DNA from: JADJOY01 sp046331705 [NCBI: bacterium]
Lineage (GTDB): Bacteria > JADJOY01
Assembly: GCA_046331705.1 (NCBI GenBank)
Contig: JAXLQJ010000005.1
Location: forward strand, 186,001-250,000
Direction: 5' to 3'
DNA: 64,000 nt
Within the stretch, counting starts at the first letter, position 1; each line of letters begins with the position of its first letter. Both the position numbers and the translations under genes were made by a program. The notes beneath the pieces are model-generated. The model did not search any database. It was not told the DNA's origin and saw only the letters and a program-made list of their open reading frames with translations. Positions 9,538 to 17,471 of the stretch are shown here, one piece after another.

Positions 9538-10293
9538 TCACTCGAAGCGAAGCTCGGCAAAGTGCTCGGGCTGGTGGATGTCGGGAGTCGGAAGCCGTGC
9601 CCACGTCGCGTGCTCCTCCGGCTCGACCGTGGCGATGTGCCGGCTGAAGTTCGCTCGCCACACCTCACCGGCCTCGGGAGTGCCGCGTCCCAGCGCCTTG
9701 AACGGGACGCGCAGCTCGACCACCCAGCCGCCCATGGCGTCGCGAGCGGCCACCTGGATCCCACCCGCGTTCCACGCCTTGGTCTTCTGGGCATGCTGCG
9801 TGAGCGCCACCGCGCCGCTCGAGGACACCGTGACCTCGTAGTAGGTGCCCTTGGCGTCGCCGGGTGGCTGAAGCTGGACGGTCACGGAATCGTCCTGGCC
9901 GATGGTCTCGACGTCGCGGCCCTTCGCCGTGCGCTTGCGACGCTCGAGGTAAGGCTCACCGCAGCGGAAAGCGACGAACAGGTTCTCGGCGTCGATCGTG
10001 ACGTAGACCTCGGTGGCACGCGACGGCGCGTGCTTGGGCGAGCCGGCCACGTAGAGGTGCTCGACCCCGGCCGAGTTGCCCCAGCCGTCCTCGTTGAGGC
10101 GCCCGTCCACGACCGGCGCCTTGGGAGCGAGCAGTGGCACGAGGAAGAGCGCCGCGTCGTGCTGATCCGTGCTGGTCGGCTCCGGATCGGCCGCGAACGC
10201 GAGCGGCGCGACCAACGAGATCGCCAGCACCCACCCGGCGGTGTTCCGCATCGGACCGAGCCGACGAGCGGACCCGCGAACCCCGACATTCAT
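9538..10293 (-). CDS. Exported CBM9-like (DOMON-type) protein
   Basis: Secreted or periplasmic protein of 251 aa with a signal peptide (hydrophobic core WVLAISLVAPLAFA, cleavage near residue 34) and a beta-sandwich domain resembling carbohydrate-binding module family 9. Supporting text includes PVVDGRLNEDGW near the start of the mature protein, 'VYVTIDAENLFVAFRC' strands and a terminal WRANFSRH segment. Such domains bind sugars or haem in other proteins; no ligand is evident here. ATG 10293 was chosen because GGGGAGG lies 8 nt upstream; a TTG lies two codons earlier and another ATG at 10251. It is 31 nt upstream of tamA and may be co-transcribed. Confidence 0.75.
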   Translation of the reverse strand: MNVGVRGSARRLGPMRNTAGWVLAISLVAPLAFAADPEPTSTDQHDAALFLVPLLAPKAPVVDGRLNEDGWGNSAGVEHLYVAGSPKHAPSRATEVYVTIDAENLFVAFRCGEPYLERRKRTAKGRDVETIGQDDSVTVQLQPPGDAKGTYYEVTVSSSGAVALTQHAQKTKAWNAGGIQVAARDAMGGWVVELRVPFKALGRGTPEAGEVWRANFSRHIATVEPEEHATWARLPTPDIHQPEHFAELRFE

Positions 10294-10413
10294 CGTCAAC
10301 GCCTCCCCGCGCCGTGCTCACCGCGAGGGAAGCAGCGGGCGATCCCTGCCGGAAACCGTCATCCTAGCCCCACCCGGCCGCGCGCGGCGAGATGACGCGT
10401 GTCGTGGGCCCGA

Positions 10414-11319
10414 TCAGCCCTCGCGGATCACGGCGCTGCGGGGCACGGTGGCCGCGAATCGTTCCTCGTAGCGCCGGATGGCCTCCGCGGTCTTCGGATC
10501 CGACCAGTATCCGCTCGCGTAGGGGACCGGCTGGTCGAAGCCGAGCGCGCGATTGAGGCAGAGCATCGTGGCCTCGCGGACGTACTTGCCGACAACGCTC
10601 GCAGCGGCGATGGGCAGGAACTCGCCGTCGCCGTCGCGGAGGAAGCGCATCTCGAGCGGCTCGCCATCGAACAGACAGCGATAGCGACTGCACGCGGGTT
10701 CTTCCTCGAGCGTCTCGACGCCGAAGGCACGCTTGCTCCCGTCGAGCCACGGGCGGTACCGGCGCGTGCCGCCGATCTTGCCGAGCAGCGCGAGCGGCGG
10801 CCGAACCTCGAGCAGCGCGAGCGCCTCCTCGAAGGCACGATAATCGAGGGCCAGCTTGCCGCCCCCCGCGCGCTGCTCACGATTGAGCTCGGCGGGCGAG
10901 ACCACGCGGCACGCGACGTCGACGACGCGGATGGCGCGCGCGGCGAGCTCGCGCGCCACCTGCCCCGGCTCGCCACCCCAGAGCGGCAGCGCGAGCGGAG
11001 CGAGATGGAGGTCGGGCTCGGCAGCGCGGCCGCACCCGGGCTCGGTTCGCGTCAACGCTCCCACCAAGCTCGCCAGGTCCGCGGCAGCGCACGCGGCGGG
11101 CCGCGCTCGCGCGAGCGCCAGCGCCGCCGCTTCTCCCGCGGCGTAGCTCCGCGGCGTGCGACGAAACACCTGCTTGCTGTCGCGGATCTGGGGCAGCGCC
11201 GCGGGGTCGAGCCGCAGCGCCTGCTCGTCGGTTCCCGGAATCTCGAGCGCGATCGCCGTCACCACCAGCGGGCCGAGCCCCGGCCCCAGCCCGTTCTCGT
11301 CGACGCCCGCGACCAGCAT
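10414..11319 (-). CDS. RNase HII-like protein with altered active site
   Basis: Protein of 301 aa recognisably related to ribonuclease HII, which removes RNA from RNA/DNA hybrids. Family landmarks in order are GVDENGLGPGLGPLVV (Asp7, Glu8; canonical GVDEAGRGPLAGPVV), DSK at 47-49, AAASVVGKYVRE at 238-249 (canonical AAASIVAKVTRD) and ASGYWSDPKTAEAIRRY, matching the C-terminal 'KGYPT..H..AIRR..' element. The region that should carry the third catalytic Asp (usually LVDG) reads LALLGKIGG, and the fourth Asp is Glu. The middle is about 80 residues longer than in bacterial RNase HII. It could be an active but divergent nuclease or a repurposed nucleic-acid-binding protein. It is divergent from the radical SAM gene. 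Confidence 0.7.
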   Translation of the reverse strand: MLVAGVDENGLGPGLGPLVVTAIALEIPGTDEQALRLDPAALPQIRDSKQVFRRTPRSYAAGEAAALALARARPAACAAADLASLVGALTRTEPGCGRAAEPDLHLAPLALPLWGGEPGQVARELAARAIRVVDVACRVVSPAELNREQRAGGGKLALDYRAFEEALALLEVRPPLALLGKIGGTRRYRPWLDGSKRAFGVETLEEEPACSRYRCLFDGEPLEMRFLRDGDGEFLPIAAASVVGKYVREATMLCLNRALGFDQPVPYASGYWSDPKTAEAIRRYEERFAATVPRSAVIREG

Positions 11320-11493
11320 CCGCCGAGTGTAAGGAGCGATCCCGGATTTGGAACGTCGCGACGGGCGCGGAACCGGGTCGGGATCTCCGATCCGCGATCG
11401 AGGTGCGCGCGACGGGGGTCGTGGTAAGGTGACGCCACCTCCGGCGCCGCGACCGCATCACCGACCCATTTCCCTCCCGCGCAACGCCGAGCG

Positions 11494-13044
11494 ATGAACG
11501 CTCGCAAGATCGTCTTGGTGCATCCGTTCTCGGGCGACTGGGAACGGATGCGTTCCGCTCCGTTCTATCCGCTCAACCTGGTGCACGCAGCGGCGTGCGT
11601 CGCGCGCCATCACCCGGTCGAGATCGTCGACCTACGTCGCGAGAGCGACTGGCGCGCACGGCTCCGGCAGGCGTTCGAGGAGCCGGTGCTGTTGGTCGGC
11701 ATCACCTCGATGAGCGGCACGATGCTCGCGTCGGCGCTCGACGTGGCGCGTTTCGTGCGGGGGTTGGCGCCGGTGCCGGTCGTGTGGGGCGGGATGCACC
11801 CGACCCTGCTGCCCGAGCAGACCGCCGCTCATCCGCTGGTGGACGGCGTCGTGGTGGCGGACGGCGAGAACATCCTGACCGACCTCGCGGAGCGTCTCGC
11901 GAGCGGCGCGCCGATCGCGGGTGTCCCCGGAACGGTGTGCCGGGATGGCGAGCGGGTGGTGCGCGGGCCGGAGGCGGCGCTCCCCGATCTCGACGAGCTC
12001 CCGGAGCCCCACTTCGAGATGGTTCCGGTGCGCTCGTACATGCCGCTCTGGGACGGCGCACCCACGCTCTCGCTGGAAAGCGCCCGCGGCTGCCCCCGTC
12101 CGTGCACGTTTTGCTACAACACCGCCCTCAACGCGGGGCGCTTCCGGATGCTCTCCGCCGAGCGCACCATCGCCCGGGTCGAGCGGCTGGTACGCCGGCA
12201 CGCTCCCGGCTGCGTCTACTTCGTGGACGACAACTTCTTCCTCGACGTGCCGCGGGCGCTCGCGATCGGCGAGGGCATCGCGCGCACGGGTGTCGCGTGG
12301 CAGGTCCAAGGCGCCGACATCCCGTCCTTGGCGCGCCTCGACGACGGCCACCTGCGGGCGCTCGCCGCCACCGGGCTCAAGCGCATCTCGATCGGCATCG
12401 AATCGGGCTCGCCGCGCATCCGCAAGCGCATGAAGAAGAGCGCCGCCGTCGATCGCGTGAAGCGCGAGGTGGCGCGCTTCGCTCAGCACCCGATCGTCCT
12501 CTATTGCAGCTTCTTCGTCGGCAGCCCCACCGAGACGGTCGAGGACGTGAAGGACACCATCGCGCTGGTCCTCGAGCTGCAGGAGCTGAACCCGCACTTC
12601 CGCAACTCGCCCTTCTACTCGTATCTGCCGCTGCCCGGGACCGAGATGCTCGAGGACGCGGTGTCGAGCGGGCACACGCCGCCCTCCACCCTCGAGGCGT
12701 GGAGCCACCTGACGTTCGACATGGAGAGCGCCATCGGCGGCGCGACCTCGCCCGGCACGCTGACCCGCGCGCAAGCCAAGGCCCTCTACTTCGTGACGAG
12801 CTGCGTCGACCGCAAGAGCCAGGATTACGGCCTGCCGCGTATGGCCGCGGCGCTGATGGAGCTCTATCGCCCGATCGCGCGCTGGCGGCTCAAGCATTTC
12901 CGGCTCGGCGGCATGATCGAGCTCTTCGGCTACCGGCTCGTGCACGCGGCCTGGATGGCGAGCGAGGCGGTGCGCCGGCGCCGCTCGGGCACGACGCAGG
13001 ACGAGGTCGCGCCGGCGCTCGTCGCCGCCCAGCCGGCGAGCTGA
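11494..13044 (+). CDS. B12-binding-domain radical SAM protein
   Basis: Cytosolic 4Fe-4S radical S-adenosylmethionine enzyme, 516 aa. Residues 1-150 resemble a cobalamin-binding Rossmann domain (VWGGMHPTLLPE near 98-108, VADGEN near 121-126). The radical SAM core follows with cluster cysteines Cys200, Cys204 and Cys207 in the CPRPCTFC motif, then GIESGS and PLPGTEM elements typical of class B/P-methyltransferase-like members. The C-terminal 80 residues are basic and helical. The reaction cannot be assigned; relatives methylate unactivated carbons or modify lipids and natural products. It precedes the acyl-CoA/lipoprotein gene set by 173 nt and may or may not be transcribed with it. Confidence 0.88.
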   Translation: MNARKIVLVHPFSGDWERMRSAPFYPLNLVHAAACVARHHPVEIVDLRRESDWRARLRQAFEEPVLLVGITSMSGTMLASALDVARFVRGLAPVPVVWGGMHPTLLPEQTAAHPLVDGVVVADGENILTDLAERLASGAPIAGVPGTVCRDGERVVRGPEAALPDLDELPEPHFEMVPVRSYMPLWDGAPTLSLESARGCPRPCTFCYNTALNAGRFRMLSAERTIARVERLVRRHAPGCVYFVDDNFFLDVPRALAIGEGIARTGVAWQVQGADIPSLARLDDGHLRALAATGLKRISIGIESGSPRIRKRMKKSAAVDRVKREVARFAQHPIVLYCSFFVGSPTETVEDVKDTIALVLELQELNPHFRNSPFYSYLPLPGTEMLEDAVSSGHTPPSTLEAWSHLTFDMESAIGGATSPGTLTRAQAKALYFVTSCVDRKSQDYGLPRMAAALMELYRPIARWRLKHFRLGGMIELFGYRLVHAAWMASEAVRRRRSGTTQDEVAPALVAAQPAS

Positions 13045-13217
13045 CGAAGCGCTTCTCGTGCGCTAAGAGCGTGGTCGGACCGCGCGCCGCCGGGCGAGCC
13101 CCGCTTCGCGGCGCTCGTCGCGGTGCGTTCGTCGCGCGCGCTTCCGCGCAGGACGAACGACGCCGAGCACGACCCGAGCATCGATTGGACCTCGCCCCAC
13201 CCAGGAGAACGGCGACG

Positions 13218-14054
13218 ATGAACGACGTGATGACGACGGAATCGGTGGAAGTCGGCCCGCTGCGCGTCCAGAAGAACGGGCACGTGACGTGGGTCTTCCT
13301 CGCTCGTCCCGACACTCGCAATGCCATGGGCCCCGATCTGTGGGAGGCGCTGCCCAAGGTGTTCGGTGACATCGACCGCGACGACTCGTGCCGGGTCGTC
13401 GTGCTGGCCGCCGAGGGCAAGCACTTCACCGTCGGCCTCGACCTCAAATCGGTCGGCAGCCTGGTCCAGTTCGAGGGCTCCCAAGCCCAGCAGCGGCGCG
13501 CGCTGCATCAGGAGATCCTGCGCCTGCAGGAGAGCGTGAGCGCCATCGAGCGTGTCCGCAAGCCGGTGATCGCCGCGATCCACGGCTACTGCATCGGCGG
13601 CGGCATCGACGTCATCACCGCGTGCGACGTGCGCGTGGCCTCGAAGGATGCGCTCTTCTCGGTGCGCGAGACGCGGATGGCCATCGTCGCCGACCTGGGC
13701 ACCTTGCAGCGGCTGCCGGGGATCGTGGGGCGAGGTCACGCCGCCGAGCTGGTGTTCACCGGCAAGGACGTCGACGCGGAGCGAGCGCGCGAGATCGGGT
13801 TGGTCAATCACGTGTTCGCGGACCGGGAGGCGGCGCTCGAGGGCGCGCAGGAGCTCGCCGACGAGATCGCGTCCTTGAGCCCGCTTGCGGTACAAGGATC
13901 CAAGCAAGTCATGGCCGCCACCCGCCGGAACGAGATCGCCGAGGGATTGCGTTACGTGGCGCTGTGGAACTCGGCGTTCCTGTTCTCCGACGATCTGGGC
14001 GAGGCGCTCGCATCGTTCATGGAAAAGCGCAAGCCGGACTTCCAAGGCGCGTGA
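13218..14054 (+). CDS. Delta(3,5)-delta(2,4)-dienoyl-CoA isomerase (ECH1-like crotonase)
   Basis: Crotonase-fold enzyme of 278 aa predicted to isomerise 3,5-dienoyl-CoA to 2,4-dienoyl-CoA during beta-oxidation of odd-position unsaturated fatty acids. Beyond the generic oxyanion-hole motif (HGYCIGGGID), the sequence carries Asp131, Glu151 and Asp159. Their spacing of 20 and 8 residues is that of the catalytic Asp176/Glu196/Asp204 of mammalian ECH1, within VADLGTLQRLP. The C-terminal SPLAVQGSKQ and ALWNSAFL segments also match ECH1. AGGAG lies about 10 nt before ATG 13218. Its stop overlaps a possible GTG start (14051) of the next gene, indicating coupling. Confidence 0.88.
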   Translation: MNDVMTTESVEVGPLRVQKNGHVTWVFLARPDTRNAMGPDLWEALPKVFGDIDRDDSCRVVVLAAEGKHFTVGLDLKSVGSLVQFEGSQAQQRRALHQEILRLQESVSAIERVRKPVIAAIHGYCIGGGIDVITACDVRVASKDALFSVRETRMAIVADLGTLQRLPGIVGRGHAAELVFTGKDVDAERAREIGLVNHVFADREAALEGAQELADEIASLSPLAVQGSKQVMAATRRNEIAEGLRYVALWNSAFLFSDDLGEALASFMEKRKPDFQGA

Positions 14055-14074
14055 GCGCGCACGCGAGCACGACG

Positions 14075-15415
14075 ATGAGGCGAGGCGGGTGGCGCGCGGC
14101 TCTGTTGGCGATCGCGATCGCCGCCGGATGCGGCAGTGGCGGCGGCGGCCAGGAGGGCCCGCCCGGCCCGCTGCTCACCCGAGCCCGCGGCTACGACGCG
14201 TGGCACGAAGCGCACCACCAGCCCCTCTACGGCGCCACGGTCGAGGTGCGGTTCACGGACGACTCGCTGACCGAGGTGCTGCGCTACGAGGGACGCGGCG
14301 ACTCGACGATCTGGACCGGCACTTACCTCGCGAGCCAAGCGTTCCGCTACGCGGTGACCCGCGACGAGCAAGCGCGCACCAACGTCCTGGCGATCGTCGA
14401 CACCCTGCACAACCACCTGAAGGTCACGGGGCGCGCGGGGTTCATCGCCCGCTACCGCGCACCCGCGGATGCCCCGGGCGTGTATCCGTGCGATGCCGAC
14501 GACGAGAACTGCCACGTGGTCGCCGACGGCCCGTTCGCCGGCGACCTGTGGACGGGCAACACCAGCCGCGATCAATACACCGGCTGGTTCTTCGGCATGG
14601 CGCTCGCCTACGACTTCGTCGAGGACGAGGGCATGCGCCAGACCATTCGTGACGACGTGAGCGAGGTGATCGACGCCGTCGCCCGCCAGAAGTACCTGAT
14701 CGTGGACGTGGACGGGATCAAGACCACCGCGGGACCGGAAGCGCTGCCGCCGTTCGCGATCAACTGGCACCTGATCGCCTACCACGTGGCGGGGCGCCAG
14801 CAGGACCTCGACGCGGCGCTCGCGATCGCCGCCAACCGCACGCTCTACGAGATCGCCACCGTCAGCTTCAACAATCGCTACGTGCAGTTCTACGGCAACA
14901 ACCTGAGCCACCAGAACTACTACAACGCCGAGCGGCTCAGCCGGGACGTTCCCGCGATCCACGAGCTCATCCAGACCAATTTCCGAGAGCAGATCCACAA
15001 GAGCGTGCACCTGGCCCACAACGCATTCTTCGAGCTCATCCACCGCTCGGTGGAGGGCGAGGACGATGCGACGCTCGACGCTTCGATCCTCGAGGACCTC
15101 GGCGCGTTCCGCGAGCCGCCCAACCGCGGCTACGCCGTCGACCCGCCCCAGGCGCCGCTCGACCCGTACTCGGTGCTGCTGGTGGCGTTGCAGACGGCGA
15201 TTCCCGAGCTCGCCGACATCATCGGCACCGCGCATCTGCAGGCGCTCGCGGCCTATCCCGTTCCGTACCAGTGCAGCACCGACTTCTTGTGGCAGCGCAA
15301 TCCGTTCGTGGTCGAGTGCGATCCCGAGGACCCGGCGCTCGTGAACCCCGGCGTCGATTACCTGGTCGGATACTGGATGGCGCGCTACCACGGCCTGCTC
15401 GGCCCGCAGGATTGA
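14075..15415 (+). CDS. Lipoprotein, possible alpha/alpha-toroid (six-hairpin) fold
   Basis: Predicted lipoprotein of 446 aa with lipobox IAAGC at Cys19 and Gly at +2. The body is helix-rich, with aromatic/charged repeats such as WTGTYLASQAFRYAVTRDE, TGWFFGMALAYDFVED, FAINWHLIAYHVAG and NAFFELIHRS. This arrangement resembles alpha/alpha-toroid glycosidase or epimerase families, but no catalytic motif is certain. ATG 14075 starts directly at the signal peptide; GTG 14051 is in the same frame, overlaps the previous stop by 4 nt (GTGA) and would add eight residues. The stop is only 5 nt before the next gene. I do not recognise the function; an envelope saccharide-processing role is inference. Confidence 0.75.
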   Translation: MRRGGWRAALLAIAIAAGCGSGGGGQEGPPGPLLTRARGYDAWHEAHHQPLYGATVEVRFTDDSLTEVLRYEGRGDSTIWTGTYLASQAFRYAVTRDEQARTNVLAIVDTLHNHLKVTGRAGFIARYRAPADAPGVYPCDADDENCHVVADGPFAGDLWTGNTSRDQYTGWFFGMALAYDFVEDEGMRQTIRDDVSEVIDAVARQKYLIVDVDGIKTTAGPEALPPFAINWHLIAYHVAGRQQDLDAALAIAANRTLYEIATVSFNNRYVQFYGNNLSHQNYYNAERLSRDVPAIHELIQTNFREQIHKSVHLAHNAFFELIHRSVEGEDDATLDASILEDLGAFREPPNRGYAVDPPQAPLDPYSVLLVALQTAIPELADIIGTAHLQALAAYPVPYQCSTDFLWQRNPFVVECDPEDPALVNPGVDYLVGYWMARYHGLLGPQD

Positions 15416-15420
15416 AGCGC

Positions 15421-16287
15421 GTGAGCACACCGCCCGCGACAGCGAACCCCATCGACTGGCGCGCTCCGGTGACGCTCGGGCGAACCGGGCTCGCGGTCGG
15501 CCGCCTGGGCGTGGCCGCGTCCTACGGTGTGACCGCGGACGCACTCGAGATGGCCTTCGAGCGGGGCGTCAACTACCTCTACTGGGGCTCGATGCGGCGC
15601 GAGCGCTTCGCCGCCGGCATCCGCCGCCTGATGCGCAGCGCCGGGCGCGAGAAGCTGGCGGTGGTTCTTCAATCGTACACGCGCATCCCCGCGTTGCTGG
15701 CGCCGAGCGTGCAGCTCGGGCTCTTCCGCCTCGGCACCGACCACGCCGACGTGCTGCTCCTGGGCTGGTTCAACCAGCGCCCGCCGCAAGCCATCCTGGA
15801 CGCGGCCCACGATCTCGTGCGCCGTGGATGGGTTCGCCACGTGGCCATCTCGAGCCATCGGCGGACGCTCTTTCCCGAGCTCGAGCGAGAGCGAATCCTC
15901 GACGTCTACCATCTGCGCTACAACGCGGGCCATCGCGGCGCGGAGCACGAGATCTTCCCCCACGTGCCGGCGACCCCCGACGGCCCGGGCCTGGTGGCGT
16001 ACACGGCCACACGCTGGGCGACGTTGCTCGATCCGCGCCGCACGCCCGCGGGCGAGCCCACCCCGACCGCCGCCGATTGCTATCGTTTCGCGCTCACCCA
16101 CCCCGCCGTGCACGTCTGCATGACGGGTCCGCGCAACCGCGCCGATCTGGAGCACGCGCTCACCGCCCTCGACCGCGGCCCGATGGACGCCGACGAGCTC
16201 GCCTGGATGGGCCGGGTGGGCGATCACGTGAGCCGCCACGTGCTGCCCACCCGCGGCGGCGCGGGCTCGCGCTGGAGAACCGCGTGA
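15421..16287 (+). CDS. Aldo/keto reductase-family protein lacking usual catalytic residues
   Basis: Soluble (beta/alpha)8-type protein, 288 aa, starting at GTG 15421 five nt after the upstream stop. The opening VTLGRTGLAVGRLGVAASYG is the aldo/keto reductase N-terminal strand signature, followed by an ADVLLLGWFNQ strand and a C-terminal HPAVHVCMTGPRNRADL segment matching the NADP-binding 'IPG' loop. Where active members have FDTAxxYG, this protein reads NYLYWGS, so the tetrad Asp is replaced by Tyr; the following strand reads VVLQSY rather than a Lys-containing strand. It may use different chemistry or have lost reductase activity. It overlaps the next gene by 4 nt (GTGA). Confidence 0.78.
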   Translation: MSTPPATANPIDWRAPVTLGRTGLAVGRLGVAASYGVTADALEMAFERGVNYLYWGSMRRERFAAGIRRLMRSAGREKLAVVLQSYTRIPALLAPSVQLGLFRLGTDHADVLLLGWFNQRPPQAILDAAHDLVRRGWVRHVAISSHRRTLFPELERERILDVYHLRYNAGHRGAEHEIFPHVPATPDGPGLVAYTATRWATLLDPRRTPAGEPTPTAADCYRFALTHPAVHVCMTGPRNRADLEHALTALDRGPMDADELAWMGRVGDHVSRHVLPTRGGAGSRWRTA

Positions 16288-17186
16288 ATCACCACGCTCG
16301 AACCATTCGGCGCGCGCTCTGCGCGTTCGCGCTCGTCACCGCGGGTTGCGCGGGGTCGCGGGTGCCGGTGTCCGGCGAGCCGACCATCGAGGAGGTGCTG
16401 GGCGCCAACGCCCGCGTGCTCTGGGTGGCCGCGCATCCCGACGACGAGGCGCTCGCCGGCTCGGTGCTCGCGCATGCGTGCGTCGGCCTGGCGACCCCGT
16501 GCCACTTCCTCGTCTTCAATCACGGCGACGGCGGCGAATGCCTGCTGCCCGAGGGCTGCCACCCGGATCTGGGAACGGTGCGCGGACGGGAGCTCGAGGA
16601 ATCGGCGGCGCTCTACGGGGCCACGCTCGAGCACTACCGGCTCTTCAACGCGCCGCTGCCGGTCGAGAGCTTTCCAGCCCGCGAGGTGATCGCGGCCAAG
16701 TGGAAAGACGCCCTGGATCCGTCCGGGGCCGTCGCCGCCGCGATCCGGCGCTTCCAGCCCACCGTGGTGCTCACACTCGATGCGTTCCACGGCTTCACCT
16801 GCCATCCCGAGCACCAGCTCGCAGCGCGCTTCGCGATGGAGGGCATTCGGCGCGCCGCCGACGCCGGCGAGGCGTTGGGCGGGCTGGCGCCATGGCGGAC
16901 GCCGCACTACTTCGAGATCCTCAACCGATACTGGTTCCTGGCGGCACTCATGGGGCGCGATCCCGAGCCCTTCACCGACGTTCTCGACCCCGACCAGCGC
17001 TGCGGTCCGGACGAGAGCTGCATCGAGATGGCGAGTCGCTTCTCCTACGCTCACCGCACCCAAGCCGGCGACATGGGCAGCCTCCGGACGCTCAACCACT
17101 TGGTCACGAGCGTTTACCTCCGGCGCATGAACCCCTGGACGCAGATCCTCGATCCTCTCGAGGCGGCACCGAATACCTGCGGCTGA
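16284..17186 (+). CDS. PIG-L/LmbE-family deacetylase, lipoprotein
   Basis: Predicted lipoprotein (lipobox VTAGC, Cys22) with a PIG-L domain, 300 aa. PIG-L enzymes are zinc-dependent de-N-acetylases acting on GlcNAc-type substrates. The metal/catalytic motif AHPDDEA is at residues 50-56 (His51, Asp53, Asp54), followed by the FNHGDGGE element and a later HPEHQ that could supply the third zinc ligand. GTG 16284 overlaps the previous stop by 4 nt and gives a good signal peptide. Export and lipidation suggest an extracytoplasmic substrate such as an envelope or foreign glycan. It is last in the coupled set that starts at 13218. Confidence 0.87.
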   Translation: MNHHARTIRRALCAFALVTAGCAGSRVPVSGEPTIEEVLGANARVLWVAAHPDDEALAGSVLAHACVGLATPCHFLVFNHGDGGECLLPEGCHPDLGTVRGRELEESAALYGATLEHYRLFNAPLPVESFPAREVIAAKWKDALDPSGAVAAAIRRFQPTVVLTLDAFHGFTCHPEHQLAARFAMEGIRRAADAGEALGGLAPWRTPHYFEILNRYWFLAALMGRDPEPFTDVLDPDQRCGPDESCIEMASRFSYAHRTQAGDMGSLRTLNHLVTSVYLRRMNPWTQILDPLEAAPNTCG

Positions 17187-17376
17187 GCCGCCGTCCCGCT
17201 TCCCTATTTGGGAATCTGCTCCCGGAGCGATGAATCCGGGACGGCCTACGTACGTCTAACCACCGCGAGGGGATATCCGGCGAGAGCACGGGCCCAGCGT
17301 GCGGGGGTTCGCTCTCGCGCTTGGAATCACTGGGCTTTTCGATCCAATCACGAACCAGGATCCGCCAAGGAGCGTA

Positions 17377-17405
17377 TTGACAGGGCGTGGGTCGAGGCAT
17401 ATAGT
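17377..17405 (+). promoter_or_regulatory. Near-consensus sigma-70 promoter for the sigma-factor gene
   Basis: TTGACA at 17377-17382 and TATAGT at 17400-17405 are separated by exactly 17 nt. Both hexamers are strong matches in otherwise GC-rich DNA, and the downstream stretch is locally AT-rich. Transcription would start near 17412 and leave a leader of about 60 nt before the sigma-factor ATG. It was read directly from sequence; activity is inferred. Confidence 0.8.
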
Positions 17406-17471
17406 ACCAATTCCATCTTCTTTATCCTCATTCCCCCTCCCGGTTCGAGCCGCGAGGCCGAGGAAACAACC

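Noticed and set aside
9507-9794. Earlier start for TamA at 9794
   Set aside because: Extension lies in the CBM9-like gene and destroys the signal peptide position.
17200-17214. TTCCC-TATTT-GGGAA dyad after the PIG-L gene as a terminator
   Set aside because: Five-bp stem only and no T tract; too weak to list.
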